This document shows positions 44,568 to 53,206 of a DNA stretch of 64,000 nt, piece after piece. The position numbers were made by a program, and so were the translations under genes. How positions within the stretch are numbered: the first letter of the stretch is position 1; each line of letters starts with the position of its first letter. The notes beneath the pieces are model-generated. The model ran no database searches. It saw nothing but the letters and a program-made list of their open reading frames with translations, and was not told the origin of the DNA. Origin of the DNA: Rhodothermales bacterium (lineage in GTDB: Bacteria > Bacteroidota > Rhodothermia > Rhodothermales > UBA10348); the NCBI GenBank assembly GCA_028284865.1, contig JANQQV010000009.1, positions 1 to 64,000 of the forward strand, read 5' to 3'.

Positions 44568-44693
44568 GGGATAAAACCGTTGGTGGTACAAGTCGGAAAA
44601 CGGGTGGAGGAAACGACCAATATAATACAGGACCTTCCAGTCGGATATTCCTCCTCTGGGCCGGATAACCATGCTGCTCGTCAGGGTGATCCT

Positions 44694-45083
44694 CTACCTG
44701 GAAGCCCCGGAAAGCGGATCCCTGAAGAGGGTAGAGGCGAATCCCACGGCAAAAACGGTGTACAGAATGGCCAGCACGATGAACAGGCCTCCCAGATGTC
44801 CCTGAAACACCTCTTTCAGGAGCATCAAACCGACGACCACGAAGTGGAGCAGATTGGCGGTGGCCAGCGGCTTTCCATAGATGCCGCCAATAGGAGCATT
44901 ACGACTCATCCAGTTGAGGACAGCGAACCCAAGGTAGAGCCCACCCATGATCTGGAACATGACGACCGTTTCCTTGAACGGATCGATCTCAGCCAGAACA
45001 AGGACCTCAGCGGGGATGAACGTACCCACCAGGCCCATCAACGCCAGGAAGAGTGCGGAAGCAGACAGCAGCAGTTTGGACAT
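44694..45083 (-). CDS. Small four-helix membrane protein, unrecognised family
   Basis: From ATG 45083 the product has 129 residues and four hydrophobic segments: residues about 4-24, 42-60, 74-93 and 98-118. It shows QIMGGLYLGFAVLNW and LLHFVVVGLMLLKE, which recall DUF4345-like integral membrane proteins; that match is uncertain. It is divergent from padR and its 5' end is 115 bp from the PadR operator, so it could be controlled from the same region. It has no enzymatic motif. Confidence 0.6.
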   Translation of the reverse strand: MSKLLLSASALFLALMGLVGTFIPAEVLVLAEIDPFKETVVMFQIMGGLYLGFAVLNWMSRNAPIGGIYGKPLATANLLHFVVVGLMLLKEVFQGHLGGLFIVLAILYTVFAVGFASTLFRDPLSGASR

Positions 45084-45177
45084 CGGATCCTCGCATTTGT
45101 TGAGGGCAAGATAGGAGGTATGGGGTCGTTCGGGGCGATTTCGAGTTTTTTGCCTGCTACCCGTAACAAGCCCCACC

Positions 45178-45206
45178 TTGTGTCGTAGGTCTACATAGCC
45201 TATGTT
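45178..45206 (+). promoter_or_regulatory. Candidate padR promoter
   Basis: TTGTGT (45178-45183), 17-nt spacer, TATGTT (45201-45206). The -10-like hexamer lies inside the left arm of the operator. A transcript would start near 45213, about 40 nt before the padR ATG. Confidence 0.45.
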
Positions 45207-45221
45207 GATTCACAACATAGG
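45199..45221. promoter_or_regulatory. Perfect 9-bp inverted-repeat operator upstream of padR
   Basis: CCTATGTTG (45199-45207) and its exact complement CAACATAGG (45213-45221) flank ATTCA. PadR proteins bind palindromes of this kind. The site covers the candidate -10 element, so binding should repress padR and the permease gene. Confidence 0.75.
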
Positions 45222-45252
45222 TCTCGTCCATCCTCAAACGACCGCTCCATTC

Positions 45253-45600
45253 ATGTTTTCCAGACCCCTCGTCGCTGCGACGATCAAACCCTTGATGCTG
45301 GCCATCCTCGCGGATGGCGAAGCCTACGGGTACCAGATCATCCAACGAGTCCAGCGCCTCTCAAACGGACAGATCGAATTGACCACAGGTACACTGTACC
45401 CCCACCTTCATCGCATGGAGGCCGATGGTCTGGTCGAGTCGTACTGGAAAGAGGTCTCCGACGCGCCTCGTCGCAAGTACTATCAATTGACGGCAACGGG
45501 TCAGGAAGCGCTGGCTGCAGAGAAGCAGCAGTGGCTTGATGCAAACGCCATCCTCTCGGCACTGTGGGGATCTGTAACCGTGGAGGGCCAGCGCGCATGA
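45253..45600 (+). CDS. PadR-family transcriptional regulator
   Basis: A 115-residue winged-helix repressor. The core is LMLAILADGEAYGYQIIQRV, then LTTGTLYPHLHRMEADGLVESYW and RRKYYQLTATGQEAL, which is the PadR HTH and wing. ATG 45253 follows the operator; a longer frame to 45202 would start inside the operator and is rejected. The stop overlaps the start of the permease gene (ATGA). The pair padR plus prefix-domain permease recurs in Bacteroidota and Acidobacteria. It probably senses a toxic or membrane-active compound, which is inference. Confidence 0.92.
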   Translation: MFSRPLVAATIKPLMLAILADGEAYGYQIIQRVQRLSNGQIELTTGTLYPHLHRMEADGLVESYWKEVSDAPRRKYYQLTATGQEALAAEKQQWLDANAILSALWGSVTVEGQRA

Positions 45601-48284
45601 ATCGCTCAGAATCTCGCTTCGATCTGGAGACGGCCATTGGCACGTGGCGTCACATCATGAAGAATGAACGGGCCATGATGGCCGAGGACCTGGATGAACT
45701 CGAACAGCATGTACGCGACCAGACGGCCTGGCTCATGGCCGAGGGGATGACCGAGGAGGAAGCCTTTCGCAAAGCCATGCGCGAGATGGGCGACCAGGGT
45801 AGCGTGCAGCAAGCATACAAGGATGTCTTCTGGAAGAAAGTGCGACATCGGAAGTCCATCTCGGACGAACTTCGCTGGCGCTTCTCTCTGATGGCCCATC
45901 ATGTTCGACTGACTCTGCGCAGTCTCTCACGAAGCAAAGTGTACTCGGGCGTCACCATCGCAGGACTGGCCATCGGCCTTGCTGCATTTCTGTTGATCAG
46001 CCTGTTCATCAGACAGGAATTGAGCTACGACCGGCACTTTGCGGACGCCGATCGTCTCTATCGGGTGATCAAGCAGGATCCTGGTAGCTTTTTCATGGGC
46101 AATGACCGGTTTGCATTCACGCCCGTCCCCTTGCCTGACGCCTTGGAAGCCGAGGTGCCCGGAGTAGAAGTCGCGACCCAGATTTCCAGAGTCTCCGGTC
46201 TGATGAAAGTTGGTGGAGGGTCGTTCGTTGAAAGCGGCTTACACGCCCGTTCGTCCTTTTTCGATGTGTTCTCCTTCGATCTCGTTGCTGGAGAAGCGGC
46301 CAATGCTCTTCTGGGTCCGGACAGGGTCGTTCTGACCTCCACCTTGGCCCGTCAACTGTTCGGAAACGCCGATCCGCTGGGTCAGGCCATCACGTTCGTT
46401 TCCAACAATCGCGAGAAGGTGCTGGAAGTGACCGGGGTCGTGGCGGATCCATCGCCCAATACCCACTTTTCCTTCTCCTACCTGGTTTCGATGGAGTCAG
46501 ACAGGTGGTGGCAACGTGGTCAGGATGAATGGGACAACAGTGACAGGTACACGTATTTCAAGGCGCACGCTTCAGCGGATCCCCAGATTCTGGTGGCTTC
46601 CATTGAAGCCCTGGGAATCGCGAAGCTGAGTCCGCTATCCTGGTATCAGGCCAATCCCGATCGCGTTTCCCGATACGATATCCAGCCGGTGACCTCCATT
46701 CATCTCCACTCGGATGTCAACTTCGAAATCCAGGCAACGGGCAGTTATCGCACGACGATTACGTTGGGACTGGTGGCCATTTTCATTCTGCTGATCGCGT
46801 GCATCAACTACATGAATCTGGCCACCGCACGCTCGGCCACCCGAGCACGAGAGATCGGAATTCGGCAGGTCTCCGGCGCGCGTCAAGGCCAACTCATCCA
46901 GCAATTCCTGGGCGAGTCCTTCGTATTGACCGGGATTGCAGCCCTATTTGCCGTGGGCCTCGGGCTGATGCTTTTGCCCGCTTTCAAGAGCCTGGTCGAC
47001 CGCGAGCTGGTTGCTGCTCAACTACTCGATCCCGGAGCGATCGCAATCCTTGTGGTCGCGCTGATTGTCGTCGCGCTCGTGTCAGGAAGCTACCCGTCGT
47101 TCATGCTATCTCGTTTGCAGCCGGCGCATGCGTTGGGCGGCCACCGACAGCAGCGCAACCGCTCGCGCTTGCGCAGTACGCTGGTCGTCCTCCAATATGC
47201 CGTGGGCATCATCCTGATCATTGGTACCCTGGTTGTGGAGCGACAGGTCGGATTCATGGCGACAACGGACACCGGACTGTCTCGCGAGCAAACCCTCGTG
47301 GTCACGCTTCTTGACGAGTCCCTTGAAGACCAGGCCGGAACGATCCTGGATCAGATGCGGGCGATTCCAGAGGTGACGCATGCGGCGTCCTCGTGGAGCA
47401 TGCCCACCAATATTCAGCCTCAGTCTTCAGTCGTTCAGTACGAAGGCAATGACGATGAAAATCGGATTTACGCCTACAATACTGCGGTGGGCTATGGTTG
47501 GACGGAGCTGCTGAATCTCGAGATGGTCGAAGGCCGCACATTCACCCCGGACCAGCCGGGAGATGAATGGAGCGGGCTGATCGTGAACGAGCGATTCAAG
47601 GAGGCAGCCGGATGGGATACAGCCGTTGGGAAAACCATGGAATACGGAGGGCGTGGTGATCACGTGATCGGAGTGGTCAGCGACTTCCATTTCCATTCCC
47701 TGAAACGAGAAATCGAACCGTTGGTCCTGTATCTGGCACCCAAGCAGGTCAGCTATCTGCTCGTCCGATTCGCAGCAGATGACGTGCCGGGTACGGTCTC
47801 GCGCGTGAACGCCATCATGGATCAATTCTCCCCGGACTACCCGTTTGAATACACGTTTCTGGACGATGCCTACAACAACATGTATCGGACGGAAGTGCGA
47901 TTCGGCCAGATCTTTCAGGGATTTGCACTGCTGGCCATTTTGATTGCATGCCTGGGTTTGTTCGCACTCAGCGCATTCATGGCTGACCAGCGACGCAACG
48001 AGATCGGTGTACGAAAAGCGTTGGGCGCGAGTACCTCCAACATCGTCCGCGAACTGTCATCCGAATTCCTGCGCCTAATCGTCGTGGCGCTTGTGCTGGC
48101 AGTCCCCGTTGGCTGGATACTCATGAACCGCTGGTTGGAAGACTTTGCCTATCGAATTGATGTCGATTGGCAGGTGCTGGTCCCGGCAGCTGTCGTGACA
48201 TTGCTGGTGGCGTGGTCAACCATTGCCTGGCAATCCATCAGGGCCGCGAAGACCAATCCGGCAGAGGTGTTGCGGCAGAATTGA
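45597..48284 (+). CDS. MacB/FtsX-type ABC permease with PadR-linked prefix domain
   Basis: An 895-residue permease. Residues 1-85 are the prefix domain found in PadR-linked permeases (DQTAWLMAEGMTEEEAFRKA). Two copies of the MacB periplasmic-core plus FtsX unit follow; the first helix is SGVTIAGLAIGLAAFLLISL, and later NYMNLATARSATRAREIGIR and RRNEIGVRKALGAS are the coupling helices. The start overlaps the padR stop as ATGA, so they are translationally coupled. The companion ATPase (MacB-type) is not adjacent; the protein must use one encoded elsewhere or work without one. It may act in export or in stress signalling of the envelope. Confidence 0.9.
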   Translation: MNRSESRFDLETAIGTWRHIMKNERAMMAEDLDELEQHVRDQTAWLMAEGMTEEEAFRKAMREMGDQGSVQQAYKDVFWKKVRHRKSISDELRWRFSLMAHHVRLTLRSLSRSKVYSGVTIAGLAIGLAAFLLISLFIRQELSYDRHFADADRLYRVIKQDPGSFFMGNDRFAFTPVPLPDALEAEVPGVEVATQISRVSGLMKVGGGSFVESGLHARSSFFDVFSFDLVAGEAANALLGPDRVVLTSTLARQLFGNADPLGQAITFVSNNREKVLEVTGVVADPSPNTHFSFSYLVSMESDRWWQRGQDEWDNSDRYTYFKAHASADPQILVASIEALGIAKLSPLSWYQANPDRVSRYDIQPVTSIHLHSDVNFEIQATGSYRTTITLGLVAIFILLIACINYMNLATARSATRAREIGIRQVSGARQGQLIQQFLGESFVLTGIAALFAVGLGLMLLPAFKSLVDRELVAAQLLDPGAIAILVVALIVVALVSGSYPSFMLSRLQPAHALGGHRQQRNRSRLRSTLVVLQYAVGIILIIGTLVVERQVGFMATTDTGLSREQTLVVTLLDESLEDQAGTILDQMRAIPEVTHAASSWSMPTNIQPQSSVVQYEGNDDENRIYAYNTAVGYGWTELLNLEMVEGRTFTPDQPGDEWSGLIVNERFKEAAGWDTAVGKTMEYGGRGDHVIGVVSDFHFHSLKREIEPLVLYLAPKQVSYLLVRFAADDVPGTVSRVNAIMDQFSPDYPFEYTFLDDAYNNMYRTEVRFGQIFQGFALLAILIACLGLFALSAFMADQRRNEIGVRKALGASTSNIVRELSSEFLRLIVVALVLAVPVGWILMNRWLEDFAYRIDVDWQVLVPAAVVTLLVAWSTIAWQSIRAAKTNPAEVLRQN

Positions 48285-48418
48285 TCGCACAAAAACGGAA
48301 GGTTCACTCCCTCCGGTGAATGGAAGCGCTTTTGCTCACCGCTCCTTAACAAGGTGGGTAGAACCCGTCCCGATGGGCCCGGTAGACTCATGGAACCGTT
48401 TACTTCTCGGGTGCCATC

Positions 48419-49438
48419 ATGCGAATCGTCTTCTTCAGCTCCAAGAAATGGGTCGTGGATGCCTTCCAGGCTGCCAACGCCACCCACGGATACGAATTCA
48501 ATCACCTTGAAGCGCGACTGACCAGAGACACCGCATCGTTGGCGGACGGCTATGATGTCGTCTGTGTTTTCGTGAACGATATCGTGAACGAAAGCGTCAT
48601 TGATCGCCTGGTTAAGGGTGGTGTGAACACGTTGGCGCTGCGATGCTCTGGATTCAACAACGTCGCACTTCGCAGGGCTGAAGAGCTGGGCCTGGATGTG
48701 GTTCGCGTGCCCGCGTATTCGCCGTATGCAGTAGCCGAGCACGCCCTGGGCTTGATGCTAGCCCTGAACCGCAAGTTCTACCGCGCCTACAACCGCGTCA
48801 GGGATGGCAATTTCTCCCTCGACGGTCTGCTTGGATTCGACATCCACAAGAAGACGGTCGGTGTCATCGGAACGGGAAAGATCGGCTTGAATCTCATTCG
48901 CGTCATGCGCGGGTTTGACTGCCGCGTTTTGGCCTACGACAAGTTTGAAAACCCCGAAGCGCTAGAAGCCGGCGCCGAGTACGTGGGACTCGAGGAGCTT
49001 TATGCAAGCAGTGACATCATCTCATTGCACTGCCCGCTCACGCACGAGACGTACCACATGATCAATGACTACGCCATCCAGGCCATGAAGCCAGGCGTGA
49101 TGATCATCAATACGAGCCGCGGTCCGCTGATCAATACAGGGGCCGTCATTGAAGGACTCAAGACCGGGCAAATCGGGTACCTCGGTCTCGATGTGTACGA
49201 GGAGGAGGCTGATCTATTCTTCGAAGACCTTTCGGATCAGGTCATTCAGGACGATCAGTTCGTCCGCCTGCAGACGTTCCCCAACGTGCTGATCACCAGT
49301 CACCAGGCGTTCTTCACCCAGGAAGCTGTTCAGAATATTGCTGAAACCACGTTGCAGAACGTCAAGGACCTGGTCGAGACAGGGACCTCGGTCAATATGC
49401 TGAAAGTCGAGGACGTCTACGGAAACGGGAGGAAGTGA
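48419..49438 (+). CDS. ldhA: D-isomer 2-hydroxyacid dehydrogenase, D-lactate dehydrogenase type
   Basis: NAD-dependent reduction of pyruvate to D-lactate is the likely reaction. The NAD motif VGVIGTGKIGLNLIRVM lies near residue 150. The catalytic Arg is in NTSRGPLINT and the catalytic His in LITSHQAFFT. The N-terminal lid domain includes NDIVNESVIDRLV and LALRCSGFNNV, as in fermentative LdhA proteins. 339 residues. ATG 48419 is 134 bp after the permease gene, with its own promoter region. It stands as a single gene; the next is convergent. Confidence 0.92.
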   Translation: MRIVFFSSKKWVVDAFQAANATHGYEFNHLEARLTRDTASLADGYDVVCVFVNDIVNESVIDRLVKGGVNTLALRCSGFNNVALRRAEELGLDVVRVPAYSPYAVAEHALGLMLALNRKFYRAYNRVRDGNFSLDGLLGFDIHKKTVGVIGTGKIGLNLIRVMRGFDCRVLAYDKFENPEALEAGAEYVGLEELYASSDIISLHCPLTHETYHMINDYAIQAMKPGVMIINTSRGPLINTGAVIEGLKTGQIGYLGLDVYEEEADLFFEDLSDQVIQDDQFVRLQTFPNVLITSHQAFFTQEAVQNIAETTLQNVKDLVETGTSVNMLKVEDVYGNGRK

Positions 49439-49466
49439 CCTCCCTAGCTTGAAGGCCGAGCAATGC

Positions 49467-50435
49467 CTACCGAGTTTTGAACACGGTACGTGTCTGAACG
49501 GCGTGCATGCCTGTCATCTTGATCAAGTACGGCCCAGTAGCCCATCCGGCGCCGTCCAGCGTCACCAAGTTCGTCCCAGGAAGGAGGGTCTGCTGGGTAC
49601 CCAGCACGCGACGGCCCTGGATGTCAAACACATCAATCAGGATGGTCTCCGCTGAGGAAGATTCAATCTGCACGGAAAGGGACGACGAAAACGGATTGGG
49701 CCACGCCGATTCCAGCGTTGTCTGGACTGGCTGATCGACATCTTCGACGAACGTAGCCGTGACGGTATAGAAAACCCGAAGGACGGGGCGTGATGATGCG
49801 TCAGAGTTTTCTCGACTTGCGAAACGCTGGGATGAACGACTCGCAACTTCATCACCCATGACCAGCCAGCCAAAGCTCTCGCCCGGGGCTGCGAGCCAAT
49901 GATTCACGTCTGCCACCAATTCTGGTGTGGAATACCAGATGACAGACCCCTGGGACTGAATCGGTATGGAGGCGCTTTCTTGCCCAACGAAGTCCCCACC
50001 TGCGTTCGTCCAAGTCGTTCCCGGTCGCACGGCATGCAACCAGGTTGCGTCCCCATCCACGGCAAGCGTGCCGCCGCCTTCTTGACCACCAGAGTCTGAT
50101 GTCCCTTCACCCCAATCTTTCGTCACACGGTGAAGGTGGACGTGATGCTGTGACCCCTGGCTCTTGTTCATCGTCAGTTGAACCTGAACGGAGTCAACTA
50201 CGGCCCCGTCAGGTATCATGCCAACCAGGTCAAACGCTACCAGCGCTCGACGTAGTTCATCGCGCGAGGTTTTACCGGCAAACAGGTTCTGTCCAGCGCC
50301 ATTGCTGAAGTTGCCGTCCGGATCCTGGTAGAGCGTGTTGTCTTTCGACGCGGTGATTTCAACGACTTGTTGGGCTTGGACAGGCACAACAAGCAGCGCA
50401 AGAAAAAGGAGGGAGGCAGTAGCGATTCGCAGCAT
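49467..50435 (-). CDS. Secreted DNRLRE-domain protein with T9SS type A sorting domain
   Basis: Signal peptide (residues 1-21, ending VQAQ). Residues about 22-225 form a DNRLRE-type beta domain: DNTLYQDPDGNFSNGAG, RALVAFDL, LHRVTKDWGEGTSD, and a Trp/Gly-rich block. The last 80 residues (SAWPNPFSSSLSVQIES to YLIKMTG) are a type A sorting domain of the type IX system. 322 residues. DNRLRE domains occur in surface enzymes and structural proteins; no catalytic part is present here. It converges with ldhA over 28 bp. Confidence 0.85.
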   Translation of the reverse strand: MLRIATASLLFLALLVVPVQAQQVVEITASKDNTLYQDPDGNFSNGAGQNLFAGKTSRDELRRALVAFDLVGMIPDGAVVDSVQVQLTMNKSQGSQHHVHLHRVTKDWGEGTSDSGGQEGGGTLAVDGDATWLHAVRPGTTWTNAGGDFVGQESASIPIQSQGSVIWYSTPELVADVNHWLAAPGESFGWLVMGDEVASRSSQRFASRENSDASSRPVLRVFYTVTATFVEDVDQPVQTTLESAWPNPFSSSLSVQIESSSAETILIDVFDIQGRRVLGTQQTLLPGTNLVTLDGAGWATGPYLIKMTGMHAVQTRTVFKTR

Positions 50436-50548
50436 GATGGGGTAACTCCGATTGATAGTTAGCGCGTCACGTACAAGAGCAAGGAAAGGATCTGGTTCAG
50501 AAAGGCAGTGTGGAGAGCACCCGTCAACGCTGCGGAGGTCTCACCAGC

Positions 50549-53206
50549 CTAATTCTTTTGCCAAGGGGCTATTGAGTGGGCTCGCTGATCCCACTCGGTA
50601 TACACCGTGATTTTGGCTGGGACGTCGATGCTTTCTTCCCCCACCAAGGAGTTGTCAATCAGCCCAATTACGCGTCCTGCCTCATCGACAGAGAATCCTC
50701 CCAAGCCGACAAAGGTACCAAACGTTTCCGTCTGACCGACAATTCGGAAGGTTGGCTCCGTGGTGACGTTGACCCTTCGAAGGTCGCCATTCACATTCAG
50801 ATAGATGTATCCGTTCGAAGCCCACTCCCAACCGAAAGCCGGTTCTCCAGCAGTGGACAATGGGCGAATAGCACCCGTTTCTGTGGATATGACCTGCAGA
50901 TTCAGTCTCATATCTGCGGCAATCAGGTAGCGCCCGTCCGGAGACAGTCGGGGGGTGAAGAACTGTCCTTCTGCGAGTATCCGGTCTTCTCCTGTTTCCA
51001 AGTCGAGCTCCCGGATGCGTCCCCAGTCAGCGTTCGGATGATTGATGTAATACACCTTCGATTCATCCGTCGTGATGTCGAACGTCGAAGGAAACCCCGT
51101 TGCCCCCCAAGATTTCTCCACCTGGAGTGAGGTCATCGACCACTTCTGAATCTCGTTTCCGGTACCCACATAAAGCGCGTTCCCATCGGGCGTCCATCTC
51201 ACGTCGACGGGAGGTGACGGGAAAGGGACTCTCTGGCTGATATCGCTGCCGCGATCAACCAACGTTGTGTAGTCCAGCATAAGGTCACCGTTCGTGTCAA
51301 TGCCTGCTATGATGGAGCGACCGTCGGGAGAGACAGCGAATTGGCGCGTATTCTCGGGTGCGGCGAATGGCGCTTCTCCTCGACTTTCAGGGTCCACCTC
51401 AACGAAGCGAAATCGCTGTCCGGCGAGTGGCGCGACGTTTTCCGGTCGATCGAGAAAGTAGGCCGTGTTGTACCCATCGAAACCCCATTCCCCTACGTTC
51501 CCGGCTTCCTCGAGAATGGCTGGTGGACCAGCCCACTCAAGCCGATCCACATCGAAGGGACGAAGGAGCATCTGACCTGAGGCGGACAGCGATCCGTCGA
51601 CGTACAGGATGTGGCCGCTGTCGAGGAACGTCGCTGACGCACCGTTGCCAATCACCCGGTGTTCGCTCGTGGACAGATTCAAAATCGCCAATTGCCGGAC
51701 TTCACCCGTTGTCCGCGTGATGTGGATGATCGCGTGTTTGCCATCAGGTAACATGGTGGCATTGTAATGTCCGCCTTCGCCATTGAGGGAGTCGACCTGG
51801 GAGACCTGATAGGGGTCTGAGCCGTCGGCTGGATGCAGCCACAAACTTTCATTCCAGTCAAAGATCAAGTCACCATCGAGCGTCCACTCCGGCCATCCGG
51901 AGCCATAGCGCCCTACTTCGATGGGGGTTCCACCAAGAACACTGACTTTGTAGATGTTGATTCCCTGGCGATACGCAAGCTCAGTCTGGTCCGGAGAAAA
52001 GAAATAGCGATCGCCCGTGTTCTGATTGAGAACACGCAATTCGCGCTCCACCGTGTCGTAGATGTAGGTGTAAAACGAAGTCAGCGTCGAATCCTGCCCC
52101 ATGATCACAAGCAGGCGGCCATCCTGACTCGGTTCTACGTACACCGGATTCCGGATTTCATCCAGGGATATTTCGAAGATCTGTGGGGTACCCGGGAGCG
52201 CTTCTGGCGGGCGTGAGAACCACCAGCCCGCTACGGCTCCCATCGCGATGAAGAGCACAATGGCTGCGGGGTGCAGACGACCGGTCAGATCCAGCGGATT
52301 GCGCTTTATTGTCTGCGCCGCAGGAGCAGCTGGCATACTCTTCAAGGTTGTCGTGCGGGAGAGACCTTCTTTGGTCAGGTCCACCGTGCGGAGGTCGACA
52401 ATCAGGTCCTTTGCATGTTGGTACCGGTCATCGGCTTTCTTGGCCAGTAACTTGGACACGATCCACTCAAGCCCCATCGGGACGCCCGTTCGCACCGCCG
52501 TCAGTGGTTGAGGGTCTTCATTCAGAATCGAGTAGGTGACAGCCTGCTCGTAATCGCCTCCAAAAGGGAGGCGTCCGGCGACAAGCTGGTAGAGCAGGAT
52601 GCCCAGCGCCCACAGGTCTGTCCGACCATCAACGTCTTCGCCACGCGCCTGCTCAGGGCTCATATAGGCGACCGTACCCAGCGTGGAGCCCATGCGGGTC
52701 AGCATGGTGGACTGTGCCGTTTTGGCGAGGCCGAAGTCGAGCACCTTGGCATCGCCCTTGGCTGTCAGCATCACATTAGCTGCCTTGATGTCACGATGAA
52801 CGATATTTTTCTCGTGGGCGACTTCCAGGGCTTGAGCTATCTGGGTCGTCAATCGGACCGCTTCGTCTAGCGGCAACGGCCTCTCGCTGACGTGGGCGTC
52901 GAGTGACATGCCATCGATATACTCCATGGCGATGAACGGCCGCGGTTCTTCGACCGAGCCTCCCTCAGGAATCGCCTCGTCAATCTGATAGATCTGAGCG
53001 ATGTGCGGGTGATTGAGAGCTGCCGCTGACTTGGCTTCTCGATAAAACCGCGCACGATCGTCCTCACTTGTCAATGCACTCGCTGGTAGCACCTTTATGG
53101 CGACCGTCCGGTCGAGCTTGGTGTCCTCGGCCTTGTAGACAATGCCCATGCCACCACGGCCGAGCTCGTCAATGATCCGGTAATGGGAGAGCGTGGTACC
53201 GATCAT
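50549..53206 (-). CDS. Transmembrane Ser/Thr protein kinase with C-terminal beta-propeller (downstream copy)
   Basis: An 885-residue Hanks-type kinase sensor. The cytoplasmic kinase covers 1-290: glycine loop GRGGMG (16-21), Lys38, HRD at 137-139, DFG at 157-159, and the APE region as SPEQA. A single membrane helix (about 313-330) leads to a TolB/WD40-like propeller with repeats such as SPDGRYLIA. The kinase half is almost identical to the gene upstream; the propeller half is not. Its start overlaps the upstream stop (ATGA). It is likely membrane-inserted with the propeller outside the cytoplasm; ligand unknown. Confidence 0.9.
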   Translation of the reverse strand: MIGTTLSHYRIIDELGRGGMGIVYKAEDTKLDRTVAIKVLPASALTSEDDRARFYREAKSAAALNHPHIAQIYQIDEAIPEGGSVEEPRPFIAMEYIDGMSLDAHVSERPLPLDEAVRLTTQIAQALEVAHEKNIVHRDIKAANVMLTAKGDAKVLDFGLAKTAQSTMLTRMGSTLGTVAYMSPEQARGEDVDGRTDLWALGILLYQLVAGRLPFGGDYEQAVTYSILNEDPQPLTAVRTGVPMGLEWIVSKLLAKKADDRYQHAKDLIVDLRTVDLTKEGLSRTTTLKSMPAAPAAQTIKRNPLDLTGRLHPAAIVLFIAMGAVAGWWFSRPPEALPGTPQIFEISLDEIRNPVYVEPSQDGRLLVIMGQDSTLTSFYTYIYDTVERELRVLNQNTGDRYFFSPDQTELAYRQGINIYKVSVLGGTPIEVGRYGSGWPEWTLDGDLIFDWNESLWLHPADGSDPYQVSQVDSLNGEGGHYNATMLPDGKHAIIHITRTTGEVRQLAILNLSTSEHRVIGNGASATFLDSGHILYVDGSLSASGQMLLRPFDVDRLEWAGPPAILEEAGNVGEWGFDGYNTAYFLDRPENVAPLAGQRFRFVEVDPESRGEAPFAAPENTRQFAVSPDGRSIIAGIDTNGDLMLDYTTLVDRGSDISQRVPFPSPPVDVRWTPDGNALYVGTGNEIQKWSMTSLQVEKSWGATGFPSTFDITTDESKVYYINHPNADWGRIRELDLETGEDRILAEGQFFTPRLSPDGRYLIAADMRLNLQVISTETGAIRPLSTAGEPAFGWEWASNGYIYLNVNGDLRRVNVTTEPTFRIVGQTETFGTFVGLGGFSVDEAGRVIGLIDNSLVGEESIDVPAKITVYTEWDQRAHSIAPWQKN

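Noticed and set aside
43299-45188. A 629-codon + strand frame spanning dipeptidase and membrane protein genes
   Set aside because: It is antisense to the M19 lipoprotein gene and to a second gene; length reflects codon bias in a GC-rich genome.
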